A stretch of 12,541 bases of DNA. Origin: Sphingomonadales bacterium. GTDB taxonomy: Bacteria; Pseudomonadota; Alphaproteobacteria; Sphingomonadales; Sphingomonadaceae. A model generated the notes under the pieces. It did no database searches. It was not told the origin of the DNA and saw only the letters and a list, made by a program, of their open reading frames with translations. Shown here one piece after another: positions 6,726-12,541 of this stretch (its first letter is position 1; each line of letters begins with the position of its first letter). Made by a program: the position numbers and the translations under genes. The stretch lies in assembly GCA_016714795.1 (NCBI GenBank), contig JADKCA010000012.1, forward strand, positions 1 through 12,541. The letters run 5' to 3'.

Positions 6726-8557
6726 TCACGCCGCAAGGCGTTGCTCGTCGATCTCCTCCAGCGCATCGGCGCTTTCGGTATCGCCGCCCTCCACCTCGTC
6801 CGCCGCATCTGCGGCGGCGGGGTCGGGATCGAGCGGCGCTTCGGGTTCGGCCAGCCATACCGCGCGGTTGGCGGCGGCAACCGTCGCCACCCCGCCGCGA
6901 GTGGTGTAGGCCGATGGCGGAAACGCCATCCAGCGCGGCACCCAATGGTCACGCTTGGCGCGGCCATTGCCTCCGGTCAGGAAGTCATTGATGACGCCTT
7001 TGATCGTCTTGCCCTTCTCGGCGGCATGGGCCTGCGCCACCACATCGCCGCCGACCTCGCGCAGCACTTCGGTCAAAACCTCGCGGTCACGAACAAGCGC
7101 ATAAAGGCATCGTCCGCCACCCAATAGTCGGCCATCTTGACGCCAAGGTGGGTGCCGATGGTTTCGATAAGGCCGGTTCCGCTTGCCAGCGTCTCGGCCA
7201 TGACGATGCCGAGAACCTCCATGACCACCGCGTCGGGCAGTTCCAGCAATCGCTGGAACAATCCGCTGACGCCGTTCCTCGGTTCGTGGCCCAAGGTAAT
7301 GCTGGCTTCGTCGGGGTCGAAGTTCAGCACGGCGAGCACCGCGCGCCGCCGCTCGTCGAAGCGGGCTTCGGCGACGCTGGTTTCGATGCTCTCGGTGATC
7401 GCTTCGTTGCGGCTGCGCTGATCCTGCACCCTCACGCCCCACAGGGGCGAACCGCAAATCGCATGGGCGACCATGACGCGCAGCGCCACGCCGCTATTCG
7501 CGGCAAGCGCCGACCGCACCGCCGCATGGCGGTGCAGGTCAACATAGCTGGTCATGGCTGCGGTGATTTCCGGCCGTGCGGCTGCGGGCTGCTTGCCCGC
7601 ATCACCGCCGCCCTCACCCTGCCGCCGCGCCTCCTTGTGGGTCAAATAGCCCTCGTGGAACGCCACCTCGCCCTTGCCGTTGACGTCGATATAGACGCGC
7701 CCGCCTTTGCGCTTGGCGGTCTTTTCATGCTCCCATGTCTGGAAATAGACACCGGCGGGGACGATCTCGACCGCGCTCCATCCGTCTTCGAGATAGGCGG
7801 CCTTGCGCCGCTCGATCTCGGCGGACTGCGCGGCCCAGAACTGATCGGCATCGGCGAAATAGCCTTCATCGCCGAACAGGTCTTTGACGATCTGGCCATC
7901 GAAAGCGGCAAGGTCGAAAAGCGCTGCGCCGGTCGCAATCGACGTGCCGCCGAACAGCCATGCTTTCAGCTGTGACCCTCGCGGGGCATAGCCATCGGCA
8001 TCCTCGAACAGCGCCAGCCACGCCTTTTGCTGGGCCTTGGTCGCCAAGGTCAGGTGCTTGACCGTGGGCGCGTCGATTTCCTCGGCGCGGAACGCCTCGC
8101 GGATGCGAGGCAACAGATTGCCCAGCGCAAGAATGCGCTTCACCTGCAACTCGGTCAGCGCGAAGGTCGCGGCAATGTCCTCGACGCTGCGGCCTTCCTT
8201 GACCAGCCGCGTGTAGCTTTCCCATTGCGTCACCTGATCGGGGTTCTGCCGCAGCATATTCTCGATCATCGAGATTTCCAGCGCCTCGGCGTCGTCGCCT
8301 TCGCCAAGCGTGATGCAGGGCAGCGTCACGCCGTCCTGGCCCTGCCGCGCGGCCTCAAGGCTGGCATAGTAGCGGCGCTTGCCCGCGACGATCTCGAAAT
8401 GGCCGGGATTGCAGTTGGGCCGGACGAACAGCGGCGAAATCACGCCGCGCTTGATGATCGACGGCAAGATGTCCGAAACGTCGGGCGGCTTCTTGCCCGC
8501 CCGCATATTGGCCTTGGAAACCGAAAGATGGTCGAGCGGGATTTGGTCGATGTGCAT
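6726..8557 (-). CDS. Large ParB/Spo0J-like protein, one 1-bp frameshift
   Basis: ParB-type nucleoid/partition protein. The N-terminal CTPase/DNA-binding part shows box II as GKRRYYA (residues 59-65) and box III as IENMLRQN (98-105). A helix-turn-helix follows (SVEDIAATFALTELQVKRIL, about 124-143) with the LLPRI continuation typical of the KorB/ParB fold. Residues 200-610 are a long extension not found in chromosomal ParB, ending in an acidic tail (EVEGGDTESADALEE). Start: ATG 8557 with AAGGAG at 8572-8567. The frame breaks near 7103: ATGCGCTTGTTC reads on correctly if one C is restored (MR-LVRDREV), giving about 610 aa; uncorrected, it would stop at 7073 after 494 aa. No ParA partner lies in the window, so it may act as a stand-alone regulator or element-maintenance factor. 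It is probably cotranscribed with the ArdC unit unless the spacer hairpins interrupt. Confidence 0.85.
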
Positions 8558-8583
8558 GGTAGGTTACTCCTTCGCTTGTGGGT

Positions 8584-8627
8584 GGCCCCATCCTCGGGGC
8601 ATCTTGGGGGGCGGTGAGGATGGGGCC
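8584..8627. repeat. 12-bp perfect inverted repeat upstream of the ParB-like gene
   Basis: GGCCCCATCCTC (8584-8595) pairs with GAGGATGGGGCC (8616-8627) across a 20-bp loop. It lies 26 bp upstream of the ParB-like start, ahead of its ribosome site, and could be an operator, an mRNA leader stem or a parS-like site. Confidence 0.5.
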
Positions 8628-8633
8628 GGTTGT

Positions 8634-8656
8634 CCGCGCGGGACGATCCCGCGCGG
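8634..8656. repeat. Tight 10-bp hairpin in the DUF2958/ParB spacer
   Basis: CCGCGCGGGA/TCCCGCGCGG with a CGA loop, a very stable stem in the middle of the spacer. It could attenuate transcription from the upstream operon into the ParB-like gene; no T-run follows on either strand. Confidence 0.45.
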
Positions 8657-8662
8657 GGTCTG

Positions 8663-8690
8663 CCGCACCTTGAGGGGGTCAAGGTGGCGG
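8663..8690. repeat. Hairpin across the DUF2958 stop codon
   Basis: CCGCACCTTGA (8663-8673) pairs with TCAAGGTGGCGG (8679-8690) with one bulged base. The right arm contains the DUF2958 stop codon. This is the third stem in a 110-bp stretch, so the spacer looks structured rather than random. Confidence 0.4.
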
Positions 8691-9071
8691 AAGCTCTGAA
8701 TTTTCGTTGGCGATGGCGATGGCTGCGGCCTCAAGCCGCGCCTCGTCCTCGGTAATGCCGCCGCAAAGACGGGCGGCATCGGCATAAATGGTCAGCGGGA
8801 AGCGCCCTTCAAAACAAAGGTCGCGCTCAATGGTGAGGCCGAACGGCAACGTCACCGCCGCAATTTCGGCAAGGCTGACCGAACCCATTTCGGGGCAACC
8901 AAAGCCAAGATCGCAAAGCCCGAACAGCGTGTCGCCGTCTTCGTCCAGTTCGGAAAACAGCCAAGTGCCCGACCCTACGGGATTGAAGAATTTGACGACC
9001 GGCACATGATCGCCACGGCTTTTGCCGTTGGCGATGAGGCGCACGCGCAAGTCTTGGGTAAGTAGCAGCAC
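8679..9071 (-). CDS. DUF2958 family protein
   Basis: 130 residues, intact. The core matches DUF2958: LLTQDLRVRLIANG, then DHVPVVKFFNPVGSGTWLFSEL, DTLFGLCDLGFGCPEMGSVSL and IERDLCFEG. Family members are small proteins of unknown biochemical role, found with ArdC-like genes on conjugative elements. Start: GTG 9071, 8 nt after GAAAGGA (9086-9080), which agrees with the family N-terminus; longer in-frame extensions upstream read through the neighbouring gene and look artificial. The ribosome site overlaps the end of the 65-residue gene upstream, 13 bases away, so the two are coupled in the ArdC operon. The last ~30 residues form an alanine-rich acidic helix. Confidence 0.88.
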   Translation of the reverse strand: MLLLTQDLRVRLIANGKSRGDHVPVVKFFNPVGSGTWLFSELDEDGDTLFGLCDLGFGCPEMGSVSLAEIAAVTLPFGLTIERDLCFEGRFPLTIYADAARLCGGITEDEARLEAAAIAIANENSELPPP

Positions 9072-9084
9072 GGGAAAAATCCTT

Positions 9085-9282
9085 TCAAAACATCTCGATC
9101 TGATTGCGGGCGTTGGTGTCGAACAAGCCGTGATCGGCGGGGCGCTGCGCCTTGCGTGGCTCCAGCGGCGCGTTGGCGCGCATGGCCAGCCGGTCGCGGG
9201 GCGTGATCGGCGCAACGCCGTAAACAAGCGTCTGCTCACCGATGGGGGTCTGCTCGGACGATAAGCGGAGCGCGGCGCTCAT
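9085..9282 (-). CDS. Small conserved hypothetical protein between ArdC and DUF2958
   Basis: 65 residues starting at ATG 9282, which overlaps the ArdC stop codon by four bases (ATGA), a hallmark of coupled translation. The sequence reads IGEQTLVYGVAPITPRDRLAMR in its first half and ends DHGLFDTNARNQIEMF. I recall short proteins ending in this DHGLFD-x-NARNQ-hydrophobic-F style at the same place in related elements; no function or Pfam name comes to mind. No cysteines, signal peptide or membrane segment. The hydrophobic, Phe-ended tail looks like a docking peptide, which is speculation. Position suggests a helper to the ArdC/DUF2958 antirestriction-type unit. Confidence 0.7.
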   Translation of the reverse strand: MSAALRLSSEQTPIGEQTLVYGVAPITPRDRLAMRANAPLEPRKAQRPADHGLFDTNARNQIEMF

Positions 9283-10237
9283 GCCGCGCGCGCCAAGCTG
9301 GATTCGTTCTGCCGAACGAAAGCCAAGAGGAAGTCCGCCGCTTTGCTGGCTTGGCTGGCGGCTTTGAAAATGGCGCGATTGTCGGCGCGCAACACTGCAA
9401 GCCACGCGCCGAGATAATCGGCATGGCGCACGGTGGGGACGATGCCGAGCGCGGCGCACAGGAAAGCCGAGGTAAGTTCGGCGCAAAGTTCCTCGCGGGC
9501 ATAGAGCGCGGAACCGAACCGCCCCGACTGGTCACGCGCCAGCCGCCCCTTGCTGCCCGCCCAATGGCCCAGCTCGTGCAGGGCCGTCCGGTAGAAGTCG
9601 ATTTGATGGGTGAACGCCGGTTGCGGCGGCACCTGCACATAATCGCCGCCAATGTCATAGAAGGCCCGCGCGCCGCCGATGCGGAAATCCGCACCCGTCG
9701 CGGCAATCAACGCCTCCGCGCCCTCATGCTGTTCGCGGGGCGGCAACGGCGTCGGGTCGGCTGTCAGCCGCTCCGGCAGTCCGTCGCACTGCGCGGCATT
9801 GAACACGACAAAGCGTTTGAGAAACGGAATCGAGCGGGGTTCGCCCTCCGCGCCCTCGCCCTGCTCGCGCCCATCTTCGGGGGTGAAGCGGTCGGCGTAG
9901 AAGATCGTATGCCCGCGCTCACCTTTGCGAACGCATCCGCCAGCGGCCAGCGCCTGCCGGAAGGTCAACCAATCCTGCGACGGGTAACAGCCCTCAATGA
10001 CCGCGCCCCATAGAATGAGAACATTGACGCCCGAATAGGGACGCCCCGAAACCGCGTTGCGGGGGAGTCCCGGCACTGCCGCCGCCGAACTCCACGGCTG
10101 CGCCCACGGGAAGCGGCCCGCTTCAAGCTGGGCAATGATCTTGGCCGTCACCTCGTCATAAAGCGATGCGCGTGACGCGCCGCCTTCTGCCCCGCCCTTT
10201 GCCTCTCTCCGCCACCACGTTTCCGTTGATCCACCAT
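9279..10237 (-). CDS. ArdC-like antirestriction protein with zincin domain, one frameshift near the N-terminus
   Basis: ArdC-type protein: an N-terminal ssDNA-binding domain (DUF1738/ArdC-N) followed by a zincin-like metallopeptidase domain. Relatives bind incoming single-stranded plasmid DNA and counter host restriction during establishment. Visible: DEVTAKIIAQLEAG, FPWAQPW, VSGRPYSGVN and GERGHTIFYADRF for the N-terminal domain; then HELGH (residues 192-196 counted from GTG 10151) and the EELCAELTSAF helix supplying the third zinc ligand. The natural start is probably ATG 10237, preceded by GAGGAGG. That frame (MVDQRKRGGGERQRAG) runs to a stop at 10148, while the domain frame has no good start. 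Restoring one G in the GGGG run at 10190-10193 joins them into about 319 aa. Otherwise GTG 10151 would give 290 aa without the basic N-terminal tail. First gene of the operon; the next gene overlaps its stop. Confidence 0.87.
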
Positions 10238-10352
10238 CGTCGCCTCCTCGCCTCTAAAACCACACGCCCCCGGAGAGGGGGGTGGGCGGCAAAGAGCGAC
10301 CAAGAGGCCCGGCGCGATCAGGCGCACCTGTAAGGCTGTAACAGAGTGAAAG

Positions 10353-10368
10353 ACCCGGCTTGCCGGGT
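10353..10368 (-). terminator. Terminator-like hairpin upstream of the ArdC operon
   Basis: ACCCGGC/GCCGGGT stem with a 2-nt loop, followed on the minus strand by CTTTCACTCTGTT. It would end a minus-strand transcript arising in 10370-10820, or read-through from the ATPase gene, before the ArdC operon. Confidence 0.4.
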
Positions 10369-10801
10369 TGCGCCTGAGCGCGACGGGCCTAGCTGGAAGC
10401 GCCGCCCATCCTCTTCGGGACGGCAACCAAAGCGCCGGCGCATCCGCGCCGTCCGCAATCAGTCGAATGTCATTGCAACAGTATCGCCGCGCAGCGGCCG
10501 AACGGGAAACGGCACCCTTGCACGGTGCGACGCCGACGGACGCCCTGCGCCCGGGCCTGTGGGCCAGCGGGCGTCCGGCCAGGAGAGAGGCAAGAGTGCC
10601 TGCGGGTCAGCACAAAAACGCCGCACCCTCAGGAGCGCGCAGCGCGGGACAGAGTGCGTCCCTGGAAAATCCCGCTCAATTTCAGCGGATCATCAGGGCC
10701 GCGCCTTCACTTTGCGCCAGTGATCGTCACCGACAGGCCGAGACGGCAAAGGCGGCTCGGTGGAGCGAGCCCGTGCAACGGGATTGCGGAATAGAGCGCG
10801 G

Positions 10802-10817
10802 TGCGGGCTTGCCCGCA
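10802..10817 (-). terminator. Hairpin after the ATPase/nuclease gene
   Basis: TGCGGGC/GCCCGCA stem with a 2-nt loop, five bases after the ATPase stop on the minus strand. There is no T-tract; the location is the main support. Confidence 0.35.
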
Positions 10818-10822
10818 GGCGT

Positions 10823-12541
10823 TCAATCGGGACTGAAATAACTCTTTCTGGAAATCCCTGCGCGATCGAAAAATGCCTGATTACGCGCCCGTGCATCGCC
10901 CAAAAGTGCATCCCATCCGATCAACTCAATCGAACCCCGGAATCCGCTTTGCGGTTGGTAGAGGCGTCCCCGACCATCTGCCGTGCGCTGCCAAGAGTAT
11001 GTCCACTCGTCGAGTTTGCCGACAATATCAGCTACAATGAAACAATGGAAAACCGTGCGATCATCGAGCTTAATCGGTCGGCCCTTTACGTCGTTCAATC
11101 CGCCCCCCTGCAATTGCCGGACATACCGCTCAACTTGCGTTTGGGGGTTCTCGTTGTCGGCATAGCTGGACCGTCCGGGTCGTTTGAACTCAACCAGTAG
11201 AACTTTCGACGGCTCCTCGGTTTGGCGCAAACCGTGGACGTAATCGAAAATCAGAACGTCGGGCCGTTCGTCACTTTCGATAGCCTGCGACAACGTGGAA
11301 AACTCGACGTCCGAGCTGAAATACTGCGCGAAGGTGAGCCGTTCGTCGATGATCCAAAGATCGTGAGACGATGCTGATTCAACCTTTTTCGTGCCATCCT
11401 CAATCGTGTTCACGCGCAGCGGCAAATGAACGAATGGAGGTGTCTTCACGCTGGTATGAGCTGTCTCCCCGCGTATCGTCGCGGACTTTTTCCAGGAGTA
11501 TCTCGATGAAATCGAGAACGACTTTCCGGCGCACGATATATTCCGCGAGACTGCGTTGCTCAGCGTCTTCGATCGCGGCGCCAGCTTCGGTGATAGCGGC
11601 TGAGAAAGCTGCCGCGTCGGTCTCGCCGCCGCGCAATCGGCTGAGAACCGATTTGATCTTTCGGCCTGCCGCTGATCTCGCCGAAACCGCTCGCGCGCAA
11701 GATGCCCGTAGATGGCGTCCTCTTTCAGCTCGCCAGACGGGATTTTGGCCTGAAGCTCGTCTGTGTCGCCGAAGGCGGCACTCGACGGATAGCTTTTCAG
11801 TGATCTGCTCGATCTTTTTCGCGTTGCTCACCGCCGAGCTTTTCGAGCGGTTCTTTCAGAAACCTCGATGTGCGAGGTGCAAACGTCGTTGATGATGCGA
11901 TCCAGCACGATATCTTCAAACATGAACGCCGTGCGTTCCTGATTCTGATCTTGTCCAGATATTCGCCGGTCAAAATGGCGTGGAACACCCGGTCGCCGTC
12001 TTCGCCAAAATATTTCAAACCGAGCTTGCCGTCGATGCTTGCGACTGAACCGTGCGGTCGTGGCGATGAAGTGAACGAAATGATGGCCTTTGAGGTCGGC
12101 ACTGGCGACCTTGTCGCATTCCATCAACGTCAGGAACAACACGCCATAATCTTCGGTCTCGCCGAATGTCCGCCGTCTTGCGATGAACGATGTTGTCGAT
12201 TTCGGCTGGGTAGTGGCGGGTCTCATCGCCGACACAAACCGAAATCTGCGGGCATTTTTTGCCGATGAACGTAGGCAGGAAATGCGATGTCAGATGCTGA
12301 AAGACGAAGCTGTCTCGACCAGGAAATTCGACATATAGCCGTTGTCACGCAACCCATCGAAACGGACGAAGAATGAAGGGCTGTCAGGTCGATCCGGCTG
12401 GCTCGACCTTCTCATTCTGGATCTGGTCGTCCTGCTTCAGCACGAAATCAAAGAGCGGCGTTCGATCCCATCCTTGGCTTTGAACGTGCTGACGACGCTG
12501 ATTTTCTGGAAGTAATCCAGCCACAAGAGCCGCCCGACGCC
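10823..12541 (-). pseudogene. GHKL-type ATPase with C-terminal PD-(D/E)XK nuclease-like domain, 5'-partial and frameshifted
   Basis: Only the C-terminal ~570 codons are here. The first residues, GVGRLLWLDYF (from 12541), look like the glycine-rich ATP-lid motif of a histidine-kinase/Hsp90-type (HATPase_c_3) ATPase, so the nucleotide-binding start lies outside. Next come FDFVLKQDDQI, a transducer-like part (HFLPTFIGKKCP, GVLFLTLMECDKV), a charged helical middle (KIKSVLSRLRGGETD, EYIVRRKVVLDFIE) and an intact end from about 11440. The end has HDLWIIDERLTF, PDVLIFDY and LLVEFKRPGR (D ... ExK, near 11185), then ERYVRQLQ and ARNQAFFDRAG. The D ... ExK pair fits a PD-(D/E)XK nuclease fold. At least eight frame changes are needed between 12541 and 11440. 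Large ATPase-nuclease fusions of this design occur in accessory islands, and GHKL (MORC-like) ATPases have been linked to restriction systems; a defence role is inference. As printed, only the last ~208 residues read in one frame. Confidence 0.7.

Larger units (their letters stand above)
10238..10822. other. Gene-free region upstream of the ArdC operon
   Basis: These ~585 bp hold no gene I can support: open frames on the plus strand (for example 10368-10841) are rich in Ala/Arg/Gly, lack a ribosome site and resemble nothing I know. The region has a GGACGCCC/GGGCGTCC stem enclosing a GGCC/GGCC stem (10538-10576), CCCCC/GGGGG near 10266-10282 and the two terminator-like stems listed separately. 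It must contain the promoter of the ArdC operon, which I cannot locate, and could encode a structured RNA on the minus strand. Confidence 0.4.

Noticed and set aside
7148..7975. Long open frame on the plus strand opposite the ParB-like gene (275 aa).
   Set aside because: It is antisense to a gene with clear ParB motifs and codon pattern; typical high-GC shadow frame.
9351..10013. 220-residue plus-strand open frame opposite ArdC.
   Set aside because: Antisense to the HELGH-containing frame; no start signals or family resemblance.
10368..10841. 157-residue plus-strand open frame upstream of the ArdC operon.
   Set aside because: Low-complexity Ala/Arg/Gly composition, no ribosome site, crosses hairpins and overlaps the ATPase 3' end.
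1..12541. CRISPR array, tRNA, rRNA, insertion sequence ends or integrase.
   Set aside because: I saw no regularly spaced repeats, no tRNA-like cloverleaf, no transposase or integrase motifs and no terminal inverted repeats with target duplications, so mobility rests on the relaxase and oriT alone.

Overview
The window is GC-rich (low to mid 60s percent by eye). Its gene content is typical of a mobilisable plasmid or integrated element from an alphaproteobacterium. The ArdC / DUF2958 / ParB-like / DUF736 / relaxase set resembles what I know from Sphingomonadales plasmids and islands, but the host assignment is inference. Partial genes run off both ends, so the window may be a whole contig or an excerpt of a larger element.

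Layout. (1) 1-2933, plus strand: two consecutive genes, an OLD-family ATPase-TOPRIM nuclease and a UvrD-like helicase, together a Gabija-like (GajA/GajB) anti-phage pair. Both are broken into all three reading frames by many small indels. (2) 2983-4626, minus strand: a MOBP-like relaxase with one +1 frameshift, and upstream a ribbon-helix-helix accessory protein (MobC-like), with stop and start overlapping. (3) 4640-4780: a probable oriT with an IncP-type nic core, three short direct repeats and a perfect 15-bp inverted repeat. (4) 4789-5545, minus strand: a GIY-YIG nuclease-fold protein followed by a small DUF1289 cysteine protein. (5) 5720-6046: DUF736. (6) 6047-6725: no convincing gene, but several hairpins. 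(7) 6726-10237, minus strand, in transcription order: ArdC-like antirestriction metallopeptidase, a 65-residue protein, DUF2958 and a large ParB-like protein, with a hairpin-rich spacer before the ParB-like gene. (8) 10238-10822: no convincing gene, hairpins. (9) 10823-12541, minus strand: the C-terminal ~570 codons of a GHKL-type ATPase that ends in a PD-(D/E)XK nuclease-like domain, again split by many indels.

Together this reads as a transfer and establishment core (oriT, relaxosome, antirestriction, ParB-like protein) with a defence-like gene or operon on each side, both transcribed inward and ending against the core. Indels are very unevenly spread: about a dozen in the left 2.9 kb, at least eight in the right 1.7 kb, and only three in the 7.3 kb core. 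Since family motifs survive across the shifts, either the contig ends are poorly sequenced or the flanking defence genes are recent pseudogenes. Sequence alone cannot decide between these.
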